In this document: piece by piece, positions 53,766-62,779 of the stretch
Position numbering within the stretch: position 1 is the first letter of the stretch
How the letters are laid out: each line of letters begins with the position of its first letter
Program-made: the position numbers and the translations under genes
Notes under the pieces: generated by a model
Database searches by the model: none
The model's input: only the letters and a program-made list of their open reading frames with translations
What the model was told of the DNA's origin: nothing
NCBI GenBank assembly: GCA_022606425.2
Contig: JAHDVF020000734.1
Location: 372,001 to 436,000, forward strand
Reading direction: 5' to 3'
Source of the DNA: Lepidostoma basale
Taxonomy: Eukaryota; Arthropoda; Insecta; Trichoptera; Lepidostomatidae
DNA: 64,000 nt

Positions 53766-54090
53766 GAATGATTAAATGTTATATATGGTCTGTTCTACTA
53801 TATGGATGGGAAACCTGGACTGAATGTTATGAACTGGTTGGAGGCGTTAGAGATGTGGATATACCGCCGAATGCTCCGTATACCATGGACTGGTAAGGTC
53901 AGTAATGCAGACGTACTACAGAGAGCCAGAGCCAATAGAGCTGTTGTCGAGTGTGAAAATTAGAAAGGTCTAGAAAGGGGAGAAATATACCACCTCCTTC
54001 GACTGATATTAATGAGTAAAGTGGAGGGACGTCGAGGAATTGGTAGAAGGCAGCTGTGCTGGCTGCGGAACATTAAAGAGTGAAAAAGAA
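53766..54090 (+). mobile_element. RTE-type LINE C-terminal fragment
   Basis: WSVLLYGWETWTECYE-like start, then MNWLEALEMWIYRRMLRIPW, GKVSNADVLQRARANRA, ILMSKVEGRRGIGRRQLCWL in shifted frames. Same block as the nested LINE at 41335-41765 (YGCETWTL..FEMW..RMLR.PWT). Confidence 0.7.
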
Positions 54091-54237
54091 TTATAAGAGT
54101 TCAAAACCTGTTTCAAGATGAAAAAGATATCCAAACTATTTTACATATTTCAATCAAATTGCTCTTCATTCAGGGTCCTGTCAGATACCTCCGACGTTGA
54201 CTATCACTTAGTATCTACTCGTATGACTATAACTATG

Positions 54238-54316
54238 TTTAATATAATATTTGTTCTTCAAATATTCTGTATCAAATATTATGTATAATATAATATTTGT
54301 TCTTCAAATATTCTGG
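54238..54316 (+). repeat. Direct duplication of a 30-bp segment
   Basis: TAATATAATATTTGTTCTTC followed by AAATATTCTG occurs twice, 47 bp apart. Confidence 0.8.
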
Positions 54317-54529
54317 TCAAATTCTTTGGCATATAGAATGGAATAATACTCCTAGCGGCTTCTAACAATATGTTAGGCGACAGCCTTCGCATTGTGTTAA
54401 TAAGGTAGTTTGCTAAATGCCGAAAATCATTCTCCATAGATGGCGTTAGTGGGTCGGTTGTATAGGTTAATCTTGAAAAATTCACAAGTGCAACCAAATC
54501 TACATAGATGGCTGACTGAAACTGACACG

Positions 54530-54735
54530 TGAAGATAGATATGGATTTTGAAGTATATATACATCTTCCAAAAATGTGTCATGCATGATCACAATAACAA
54601 AGGTGGAATGGGGAATGTTGTAATTACATAAAGCGTGCGCTTAACCCAACCAATGACAGATCATAAGTCCTGTAAACACCTTGATCATCCATGTTCAGTT
54701 TCCAGTTTGCGTCTTCGTCTCTATTGAGATACAAT
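54530..54735 (-). repeat. Foldback-MITE family, single arm
   Basis: GGTGGAATGGGGAATGTTGT, TTACATAAAGCGTGCGCTTA, CCAATGACAGATCATAAGTC and TTCGTCTCTATTGAGATACA in the order of the right arm at 32590-32760. Confidence 0.75.
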
Positions 54736-54839
54736 TTAAAAAAAAAAAAAACTATAACTATGCTTTATAATCATAGTGATGACCTGCAGATGATATTGCG
54801 TTCTTTTAAATTTAAAAACTTTATTAATTACGAAAAAAT

Positions 54840-55190
54840 ATTACACATACAGGGGGAGTAAGGGGGATCCTATTGACTCTTCGAGCGGTGCATGGCCAGA
54901 TTCTGGAGGATTGATCTGATCCAAGTACCTATCCACACCTCTTCGACTTTGGTCTCCCCTGGAAACTATGCGAAATGTTAGAAGATCGAGTGTGAATAAC
55001 CTCGGTGGATAATATTGATGCATAGGCTAACGTGGAAGGACACCTCGCCAATCCGTCTGGCAAGCGTGGCGTTGTAATGCCAACCACCCCCCGTATGACA
55101 TTTCATACATGGAGAAGTATGAGGGAGGCCTATGTCCAGCAGTGGACGACAACGGCTGTTAAAGAAGAAAGAAGAAGAAGATTACACATA
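54840..55190 (+). mobile_element. LINE 3' end with perfect 10-bp target-site duplication
   Basis: A 330-bp insertion (54850-55180) flanked by ATTACACATA on both sides (54840-54849 and 55181-55190). Its end reads MRREAYVQQWTTTA-like and a (GAA)n tail. The interior is too decayed to place the frame. Confidence 0.8.
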
Positions 55191-55540
55191 TAAGGGCAAA
55201 ATATGTAATATCCTGTGACAGGCCTTCTACGTATATGTTCCTACTATTAAATATTAGCCTTGCACTGTTTAATGATGTTCACGTACATAAAATAACGTAA
55301 TAAGTATAAATAAATAAGAATTGGTTTACATAAATTAGCATTAGTTAAAGCGATGTAATCACAAGTCCCTATATTAATGTACAAAATAAAGGGAATGTCT
55401 GTAAGGCTCTCATTACAGATACAAGATTTATCGTTTTATAATGTAGTTTTCTCGTATGCCCGTACGTGATATGTGTACTATTGTTCCTCTTGATTGAATT
55501 CACGCAGAAGAAGACTAATTATAATGCACATTTAATTTAT
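55191..55540. other. No gene; AT-rich DNA
   Basis: Nothing recognised. Confidence 0.3.
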
Positions 55541-55544
55541 TTAT

Positions 55545-55710
55545 TGTTTCTTGAACGATGATGTAAAACTCCATATAAAATGATTATTACGAGTGGAAAG
55601 TCTGTTTTTTAGAAGTTTAAATTTAATGCCTAAGGACAACCGAGACATGTCATTCATATGAAATATTATATGATCAAACTTTTAGAAAACAAACCTTATC
55701 ATTCGTATTA
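55545..55710. repeat. HH-B repeat, shortened palindrome
   Basis: TTTCTTGAACGATGATGTAA at the left, CGAGACATGTCATTCATATG and CTTTTAGAAAACAAACC at the right; the central halves are partly lost. Confidence 0.55.
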
Positions 55711-55749
55711 ATTACATTTTATTGTTAGATTCAACCATACATATAAAAT

Positions 55750-56035
55750 AGTATGTCCATGGAAATAGACATGCTTGGAATAACCTCGAGGGACAGATTT
55801 AGAAACGAATTTATTAGTCAACAAACCAAGGTGACTGAGGTGGCTCTGAGGATGGGCGGGCTGAAGTGGCGATGGGCTGGCCATATCTGTCGGAGAACCG
55901 ACGGCCGATGGGGGAGATGGGTTCTGCCCGATGGGCCAAGATCTGAAAAGGATTGCTGAGATGGATGGGAGTGGCAATAGATAGGGGGCGGTAGCGTGCT
56001 TTGGGAGAGGCCTACATTCAGCAGTGGATGATACA
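55750..56035 (+). mobile_element. LINE C-terminal fragment
   Basis: MEIDMLGITSRDRFRNEFI, TKVTEVALRMGGLKWRWAGH, ICRRTDGRWGRWVLPDGP, then stops and the LWERPTFSSG end. The GLKWRWAGHICRR..DGRW motif is a standard insect LINE C-terminus. Confidence 0.75.
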
Positions 56036-56056
56036 TATAAATATATGATTACAAAA

Positions 56057-56215
56057 AACTAACTAACTAACAATCACGCCGTCTCTCCGAAGAGGTAGGC
56101 GGAGAGAAGAATCGTCACATTCTTCTTTCCTGACATACTCCTCTCAACAATCATACATTGTGTCATGCATGCACGTCGAATTCACCGACTCCTCACTTGG
56201 GGCGACAAATAACAT
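56057..56215 (-). mobile_element. TTAG-tailed LINE 3' terminus
   Basis: Minus strand: last 45 codons in broken frames, with a (TTAG)3 tail (AACTAACTAACTAACAATC on the plus strand). Confidence 0.65.
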
Positions 56216-56229
56216 TGATTGATTTGATT

Positions 56230-56345
56230 GATTTTAGATAAACTTAGGACGTTAACTCTGTGGAATTCCATAATGACGATTTTTTTAATGAATTAAAGCA
56301 CTGTTTTTTCCACTTATGAGTTAATTTTTCGTGTCGAGAATTTAA
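56230..56345 (+). repeat. HH-F repeat, single arm
   Basis: GACGTTAACTCTGTGGAATT, CATAATGACGA, CACTGTTTTTTCCACTTATG and TTAATTTTTCG; stops before the motif. Confidence 0.5.
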
Positions 56346-56599
56346 TATTTGTTCAAGAACCAACAATAAGATTTCAATTTATATAATTCATTTATGAAAC
56401 TCTTTCCAAGATTCTCGAAGTGTAATTTAATGCGCTCTTTAAATATTCCGTAGCATATTTAATTTCCACCGACAGTATATTGAATACTGAGTTAAGATAA
56501 ATGTTTCTTGTTCTTAATTTACTATTTTATATTTATGAATGTTGTGTAAATAATGCCTCCCTTAAACGAGTTACCCTAGTTGGATGGTATAAAATCATG

Positions 56600-56760
56600 T
56601 TACCATTACCCAGTTTTCCTAAAAACATGAACAGAGATGTTGGATTGCCACACTATTATATCCTTGCATTCCCCTCTAGAGTCATCTATACTCATACATC
56701 ATGACACCCACTCTCGTTGATTCCTCCGACATCGAACATGGTCGCCTTTAGGTTAATGAT
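56600..56760 (-). mobile_element. TTAG-family LINE 3' remnant, decayed
   Basis: Minus strand: GVMMYEYR.LxR region and FLCSCF-like end correspond to the terminal CMNVEEAR..SILSAYP segment. No tail. Confidence 0.45.
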
Positions 56761-57049
56761 TAATTACGAAACTAGTATTATTTTTCAATTATCTCTTTAT
56801 AATACAAAAAAACTTTTAGTTAAATCCCTCATTCTCGTTTTACAACAAATATATTTCTTTTTTTAATCTAACGTTAAGAATAGCACATACATCGAAATCG
56901 TGTCATACCGGAATTGAAGCAAGCACAGGCACTGTCAGAACGAAATATCTTCTAAGAACAACAGCAATGAAAACATTGCAAACTATCGTGAGTAAGAACC
57001 CTTAGAAATAAGATACTCAACGATGAAAGACCTACTAGATTGATGATTC

Positions 57050-57075
57050 AATTCAATTCAATTCAATTTATTAAA
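57050..57075. repeat. (ATTCA)n microsatellite
   Basis: Five near-perfect ATTCA units followed by ATTTATTAAAAAATATAAAC, like the tail of a minus-strand non-LTR element. Confidence 0.7.
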
Positions 57076-57139
57076 AAATATAAACACTACAGAATAATAT
57101 GTGCGAATTCGTTTTTACTACAATTAAAATATATAATAA

Positions 57140-57550
57140 TAACAAGACTGCGTTCTGCCAGTTGGTACTTATGGTCTTGAAACTGTTACACTGTCCAAAC
57201 AAAGTGCCGAGAAACTACGAGTGACCCAAAAAGCCATGGAAAGAGCCATGTTAGGAATAAACCTAAGAGACAGAATCAGAAACTGATATGATCCACCGGG
57301 TGGCGACTCTAAAATGGCAATGGGTAGGTCACGTATCCAGAAGCTCAGACGAAAAGTGGACAAGAAGACTGCTGACTTGGAGACCGTGGACGACGAAGAG
57401 AAGTGCAGAGCTACCGCAACTACGGTGGAAGGATGATCTGAACAGACACGTCGGAATAACCTGGATGCAGTCTGCACAGGAGAAAGTGACATGGAAGCGA
57501 ATGGAAGAGACTTTTGGCCAGGAGCGAACGGGAATAGGCTGAAGAAGAAT
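57140..57550 (+). mobile_element. RTE-type LINE C-terminal fragment
   Basis: ACVLPVGTYGLETVT-like start, SAEKLRVTQKAMERAMLGI, NLRDRIRN, a break, MIHRVATLKWQWVGHVSRS, SDEKWTRRLLTWRPWTTKRS, AELPQLRWKDDLNRHVGITW, MQSAQEKVTWKRMEETF and a (GAA)n end. Longer in the C-terminal part than its relative at 7775-8300, which lacks the TTKRSAELPQL segment. Confidence 0.82.
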
Positions 57551-58260
57551 AATACCAACAGTTTGTAAATAAAGAAATAAACAAAATATAATAACAAAAG
57601 AAATGATAGTTAGAAAAAAACACAAGATAATTAAGAACAATATTTAAGAAACATTAATTAAAAAGAAACAATGAAGTACAATAAGAAATGCAAATGAAGC
57701 AAACATCAATTTAACATTATACATTATATGGAGGGACCACTTCGAGAGGATGGACCGAGCGAGGATTTCCTAGATCATGATGCACGAGACTTCAAAGGGA
57801 CGTCAATCAACAAAGACATGAAGAGAAAACTCATTACAGAAACCAATATGATATATTATATTAACAGATCGCAGAATCTACTTCAAGAGAAAAATAAAAT
57901 AATAATTATTTTACAATATCTATTCTTTATCGATATGTCTATTTAATAAGGTATTCGACCTCTTCTGATTAATGCACAGTAGGATTGAGCATTCTCGTGA
58001 ACGCATAAGTAAATAAAACTCGAATAATAAATTACGCAAACAGATCTGATTTCACTAACAACATGGTGTGGACCGCTCTGAAGATTAGTTCATGCTTATT
58101 TATATGTGTGCTATCAACTACCACCAACTCTGTCATCAGACCATGGATGCGTCTCTGAAGGGTCAACAGAATGACTGGAATTGTAAAAGTTATTCAGTGT
58201 GCAGAATCCAACATAAGCAATCATATTTAATAAATTTTATAAATTAAAATATAATTAAAA
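57551..58260. other. No gene; AT-rich DNA
   Basis: A 72-codon plus-strand frame at 57728-57946 lies in a slightly GC-richer patch but has no family resemblance. Confidence 0.3.
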
Positions 58261-58261
58261 A

Positions 58262-58440
58262 CGCTTTAATACTTCGATTTTATACCACTTTATTTATTTT
58301 ACCAAACCAGCCGGTTTAGCTCCAGAGATTCTTCAGGGTTACAAAAATGAACTTTTAGTTTGTTTTATAACCCTGGCTCCGGCGAGAGCGAAACCGGTTG
58401 GTTCGATAAAACAAAATTAAGCGGTGTAAAAACTAACGAA
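58262..58440. repeat. HH-D inverted pair, decayed
   Basis: Left motif (minus, 58305-58335): CUGAAGA core and ACCGGC remain, stem II broken. Right motif (plus, 58370-58400): CCCTGGCTCCGGCGAGAGCG and GAAACCGGTTGG, i.e. stem II and stem III present but the ACGAA part of the core deleted. Confidence 0.55.
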
Positions 58441-58735
58441 ATAACTAACTTACTAACCATCACGCTGTCTCTTCGAAGGGGTAGGCAGAAAGAATGGACC
58501 CCCACACTTTTCTTTCCTGACATATTTCTCTCGCTTCCTCAACATTCATACATCGTGTCATGCACGCGCGTCGATTTCTCTGACTTCTCACATGGCCGAC
58601 ATTCAATATTTGATTTATTTGATCGTGCCACGCTTTTCTCGGTCTTTTTCTATTTCTAGTTCCATTTACATCGTTATCGTATCATTTTTTTACCATTCTT
58701 TCTTCATTCATTCATGTGTCCAAACCATTTTAATG
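58440..58735 (-). mobile_element. TTAG-tailed LINE 3' end
   Basis: Minus strand: HMNERMKKEWxKNDTITM-like, NGTRNRKRPRKAWHDQINQI, LNVGHVRSQRNRRACMTRCM, NVEEAREICQERKVWGSILS in mostly one frame, then the TTAGTAAGTTAG tail. GTRNR subtype. Confidence 0.78.
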
Positions 58736-58739
58736 TAAA

Positions 58740-59730
58740 ACCAGAAATTCTAAAAGTGTTAAAATTATGTTTAATAATGCCACATCACAATTTAAGTGCT
58801 TGATACGAAAGTGAAAACTTATTCGATTTTTTTATGAATGAAATTGTGTTAATTTTTTTGAGTTGATTTTTCAAGGCATGTTTCAAATATTTTACACTCA
58901 ACTTTATCAAAAATAATATTTTCGTTGATACTTTTCCGTACTCTTTTGGTATTATAATTAAAATGTATTTAATAATGAATTTAATTATTTTATGATTTGT
59001 AATTTGCATATATTAAAAATCATTTACTGAATGTATGTATAATTTTTTTCGGGTAGGTTCAAATTCAGATTTGAAGCAACGATCATTGATCTCTTTGCGA
59101 TTGCCTTTATAAATCTAACGACTCTTCTACGTATATACTATATATTTAATGTTAATTACGATATTATTTATGATTTATAAAAAAAAACTATTATAAATTA
59201 AATTAAATCTATGACATATTAATTATGTTAAAATTCCCACACTCTCGAATAATATTGTAAACAAAGGATTTACATATTAAAATTAATCCGAAAAACCAAT
59301 AATTCTTTCAAAACACAACCATTGATGTGCTAATTTTTAATAACTTAATCTGTTCTAACCTCAATTCCGTAAAGCCATTAACAGAAACCTAAGTTAGTGT
59401 AAATCTAGATGATTTATCAGGCACCAAAAGCTGTTGACTGAATCCGTTAATACGTAAGAGTTATTTGTAATCGTGAAATTTTATTATAGATAGCTATAAC
59501 TGTAGTTTTAATATCATATAAAGTTTATATGTCGCCCTAAACAAACTTGCTCTTGAATGATACCGTGTGGTAATCATGCATAAAATAAACATGACAAGAT
59601 ATTTTTTATTTTACAGATTTTATAACAAAATATCCGTCAAGCTTTAGACGAGGACAATGAACAATTATACTCTTCATTCCTGAAACACTGATCTAGCATT
59701 TACCAGCTTGTCAAATTTGATAATACGAAT
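58740..59730. other. No gene; AT-rich, HH-D 3' part at 58740-58815
   Basis: CAGAAATTCTAAAAGTGTTA to ATTTAAGTGCTTGATACG matches the outer part of HH-D. Beyond that nothing is recognised. Confidence 0.35.
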
Positions 59731-59734
59731 GATA

Positions 59735-59905
59735 ACGTCTGTTTTCTAGAAGTTTTATTATAAGGTAGTTTGTTTCGCCTTCCTAGGGCAGTACCAAATT
59801 TACTTGATATTTGATTACATCTTAAAAAGGCGAAACATGTCGCTGCCATTTTTTTTTCGTATCAACATGGAATTTTAAGTCATTGTTTAAGAAACAATAA
59901 ATATG
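59735..59905. repeat. HH-B palindromic repeat
   Basis: AATACGAATGATAACGTCTG, TTTGTTTCGCCTTCC and CCCTAG centre, then AAAAAGGCGAAACATGTCGC and TTAAGAAACAATAAATATG. Flanks differ from other copies in the right arm. Confidence 0.6.
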
Positions 59906-60088
59906 TTTTTTTTTTAATATAATCAAATGACTTTACAATAATCTCTCGTTCGCTTTACATAATAATTAAAGAAAAACGTCGTTTTATTTTATAATTATTC
60001 AATAAATATGCTATCTAATTTGCACTAATATATATCCGCACCTACTTGACTTTTTTACATACTTTGTATATACAACACTATTAAAATA

Positions 60089-60135
60089 ACATATCAGACA
60101 TGTTTCGGACAACCAGTCCTTCTTCAGTGATACAT
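60089..60135 (-). ncRNA. Hammerhead-like ribozyme motif, HH-C, best copy in window
   Basis: Minus strand 5' to 3': stem I strand AUGUAUCA, core CUGAAGA (60127-60121), extra A (60120), stem II GGAC, loop UGGUU, GUCC, GAAA (60106-60103), stem III half ACAUGU, C17 (60097), stem I strand UGAUAUGU. Stem I has eight consecutive pairs, five Watson-Crick next to the core, then two wobbles and one more. Every invariant hammerhead position is present. Deviations are the extra A before stem II and a stem III that can only form between two copies. Confidence 0.75.
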
Positions 60136-60146
60136 ATTGTAAAATT

Positions 60147-60303
60147 AATAATTAAATAAAACGATGTATTTTAACTACTTCCACTTTTGTCTTTATTTAG
60201 ATAGCGACCGGTTTCGCCAGGCTCGCTGGCATCGACAGACTGTTAATTATTATTTAAAATGAACTTCCATCAAGAGATTTCAGTAAAATCATTTGATTAT
60301 CTT
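60147..60303 (-). mobile_element. HH-J short element, 157 bp, with 11-bp TSD
   Basis: Bracketed by ATTGTAAAATT at 60136-60146 and 60304-60314. Removing the insertion and one repeat restores the HH-C sequence as in its relatives. On the minus strand: leader AAGATAATCAAATGATTTTA, then GATGGAAGTTCATTTTAAAT, a hammerhead-like motif in the middle, and GACAAAAGTGGAAGTAG to the end. No ORF. A short non-coding RNA-like element, mobilised in trans. Confidence 0.8.
60201..60243 (-). ncRNA. Hammerhead-like motif, HH-J
   Basis: Minus strand: CUGUCGA (A6 replaced by U), extra U, stem II GCCAG/CUGGC with CGAGC loop, GAAA, ACCGGU, C17. Stem I weak. Because the copy at 40031 also lacks A6, the family may have lost the ability to cleave or use a variant core. 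Confidence 0.5.
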
Positions 60304-60488
60304 ATTGTAAAATTGTTTACAAATATGATCAATTTTGACAGATGTTATTAAGATTTATTTTGGGACGCTTGACTTGGAAGAAGGGCTAGTTGTCCGAAAC
60401 ATGTCGGGTATATAATTTTAATAGTGTTGTATATACATAGTATATACAAAAAGAAAAAGACAAATATAACACCTACAACACAAAGTAT

Positions 60489-60740
60489 GGTGAACATAGA
60501 AGAAAAATGTGTAGTATTTTGTTCGTCAGTTTTACAGTTTTATTTATACAGAAGTATCATTATATATTTGTTATTATCCTTCATAACTCAACACCTCAAC
60601 CCCTAGCCATGGCCACCCTCAATCCCTCTACACTGCTTAGTCAGGTCAAAATATCAGACCGAGTCCACCACATCCTCCAAGAAACCCTCCTCTCATCATC
60701 CATATTAATATCCAACCTCAACACCCAAGAACATGTGTAG
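60489..60740 (+). pseudogene. Unrecognised coding-like segment after HH-C
   Basis: The conserved HH-C end places an ATG in good context (AAGTATGGTGAACATAGAAG, 60488). A second frame holds MATLNPSTLLSQVKISDRVH, HILQETLLSSSILISNLNT to 60740, with C-rich, codon-like composition unusual here. I do not recognise it; no RT or nuclease motif. It may be a scrap of the element that normally follows HH-C. Confidence 0.3.
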
Positions 60741-61425
60741 GAGCAATAGCCTCAGGGTTGGTACTCCCGAGAAGACAAGATTCAATACAAGATTTGCTTA
60801 CTGAAACAACACTGCATATACCATCCAAGTTCAGAAAATGTGCAAATTATTATAAATAGATAGTTACGTATATATGTACATGCAATTATCATCATTACTA
60901 TAATTAACTAAAGCGAGGTAATTCAGATAAACAGAATCGTAAATAATACATTTCATTCAATATTATCATAGTATTGAGGCATTACAAATAAATAAAATAA
61001 TTGTGTTGTCTATATCCTTACAATAACAATGGCATTTATGCTAATTGGGAAGTATGATTATATTGGCAGCAATTTATTTAGTTTTGACGTGTTTATGATG
61101 ACACCTCATTAAGTAACACTCTACTGCCATAGTATCGCCAGCACTACCGATAGAATCAGCTATGTGCATTAATTGTAGATATATACGTCGACAATTGATG
61201 AAAATTTGTCACGCTTCATTATCATGGAATCTCTTAACCTATGTCTTAACCTGTAATTAATTACTGATTGAATAATAAATTACTTAGAGATAATTCCTAA
61301 TACAAAGTCATCGTAAATGACACTTTAAATATAATGGCATATGCATGTACTCGTATATTAATCTAAAATAATATACATTTAATACAAAATTAAATTCGAT
61401 TTTAAAAACGAATTTTTACTGAAAC
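60741..61425. other. No gene; AT-rich DNA
   Basis: Nothing recognised. Confidence 0.3.
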
Positions 61426-61496
61426 TTTGTGTTGCGGATTTATTGAACAATGTTTTTTACTTTGTAAACAACATTAACATTTTTTTTTTTTAATTA

Positions 61497-61540
61497 AAAT
61501 ACAAGCATGTTTCAGACACAGAAAACTTTCATCAGTATTT
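61497..61540 (-). ncRNA. Hammerhead-like motif, HH-G left arm
   Basis: Minus strand: core CUGAUGA intact, extra A, weak stem II AGUU/GUCU with UUCUGU loop, GAAA, ACAUGC, U17. Stem I has A:U, U:G and A:U pairs. The core is canonical but stem II and III have decayed. Confidence 0.5.
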
Positions 61541-61651
61541 TCTAAGTTTTTGTAGATACAAAATATACATTTAGTTTTTTTTTACATAAATGTGGTCAGT
61601 TTTAACAGATGTTATAAGATATTTTGATAGATACGAGTATTTCAATACGAC

Positions 61652-61892
61652 GACCTTCAAGGCGAAGTGGTAAGTGCTTTTATGCCGAAAGTCCCGGGTT
61701 CGATTCCCGGCGATGGCAGTGTGATTGTCACACTGTCTTTGGTCTGTTGAAAAATTCACGTGACAATATAGTGGCGATAGATGACCTATCACATGTCACG
61801 AGAATTAATATGATAGCTTTACCCTTTACATCGATTTGGCTCGTGCTGTAATTATGTAAAGAGCGATTCAACAAAATAATAATAATAATATA
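61652..61892 (+). mobile_element. tRNA-derived SINE-1, full length
   Basis: A box GCGAAGTGGTAAGTGC, B box GGGTTCGATTCCCGG, body CACACTGTCTTTGGTCTG, TTCACGTGACAATATAGTGG, TCACATGTCACGAGAAT, TTACATCGATTTGGCTCGTG and a (AAT)5 tail. Best plus-strand reference copy for the family. Confidence 0.88.
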
Positions 61893-61919
61893 TGCCAAAA
61901 CTGACAAACTAACCTAACC

Positions 61920-61955
61920 GTGATGAAGGGCTTCTGTGTCCGAAACATGTTTGTA
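61920..61955 (+). ncRNA. Hammerhead-like motif, HH-G right arm
   Basis: Core GUGAUGA (C3 to G), extra A, stem II GGGC/GUCC (one wobble) with UUCUGU loop, GAAA, ACAUGU, U17. C3 normally pairs with G8 in the active core, so the C3 to G change without compensation should inactivate it. Confidence 0.55.
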
Positions 61956-62124
61956 TTTTAATTTTTAATAAAGTTTGTGTTGTTTACAAAGTTTACAACT
62001 TTACAGTAATTAATAAATTATTTTTAAATTGTTTTGTAATCAGTAGAATGAAATGAACGTTAAGTTTTTTTATGTTAGTGAATAAAATACCAAGGATTAA
62101 GCATGTGAAAGTGTGTTATTATTG

Positions 62125-62263
62125 TCAACACAGAGGAAAGTGGCTCCACATGTGCTATTGTTATAACACCCGGACTCCTGGAAACAACACAAGTACTCAT
62201 ATGGTACGTCTAACTTTCCACCGCAATGGCAAGAGAAAGAAGAGAGATACGACCACTTTTAGG
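62125..62263. repeat. Unclassified repeat Y, copy 2
   Basis: GGAAAGTGGCTCCACATGTG, CCTGGAAACAACACAAGTAC, ACTTTCCACCGCAATGGCA. Same order as 16791-16920. Confidence 0.5.
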
Positions 62264-62504
62264 GCCATCCCCCCGACATATCATATTAGCTTACCATTGA
62301 CACGATAAAGAGAACATTGTCAGCATGTTGAAGAAAATAAAGGTAAGGATGTTTGATTGTGCGTAATTAATTTCAGTCAAGGTATATACAATACTATCCT
62401 TAGATATGGAAAACGGTTGAACATTTAAATTCCTAATTTAATTATGGAATTCTGTAGTATTAACGCCTTCAAATAAACAGTAAACATAATTATTATACCT
62501 TGAA
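62264..62504. other. No gene; AT-rich DNA with a shared end motif
   Basis: Contains GGAATTCTGTAGTATTAACG at 62454-62473, resembling the GTGGAATTC / TTAACGCC ends of HH-F. Confidence 0.3.
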
Positions 62505-62655
62505 CAATGATGACGTATATTTTCTAGAAGTATATTATTGGAATAACTTGTACGCCTTACTAAGGTTTATCAAATGTTAATAATGCGTAAGTAAAGCAAA
62601 ACATGTCATCCCCATAAAATATTATAATACATCAAGGAAACAGATCTTTTGATTA
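62505..62655. repeat. HH-B palindromic repeat, decayed
   Basis: TTGAACAATGATGACGTATA, TTTTCTAGAAG, ACGCCTTACTAAGG, and right arm AAGCAAAACATGTCATCCCC. Confidence 0.5.
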
Positions 62656-62779
62656 AGCAAGAAATAAAAAACATAAGATAAGTTATTTGAATAAAAAAGT
62701 TAATCAAAGAAGCTCAAACAAATCTTATCATGTATACAACAGTATTATTAAAAAAGATGTGAAAAATAAATTAAATTAA

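Larger units (their letters stand above)
60050..60500. repeat. HH-C inverted pair with nested HH-J insertion
   Basis: Left arm (minus) 60050-60146, right arm (plus) 60315-60500. Ends TATATACAACACTATTAAAA and complement. An HH-J unit (60147-60303) is inserted between. The 3' end reads ACACAAAGTATGGTGAAC. Confidence 0.8.
61430..62010. repeat. HH-G inverted pair with SINE between the arms
   Basis: Left arm (minus) 61430-61560: TTGTAAACAACATTAACATT, motif; right arm (plus) 61905-62005: motif, TAATAAAGTTTGTGTTGTTT. SINE-1 lies between. Confidence 0.7.

Noticed and set aside
61652..61740. Possible functional tRNA gene
   Set aside because: A and B boxes are good, but there is no complete cloverleaf or acceptor stem, and the head continues into a conserved SINE body repeated five times in the window.
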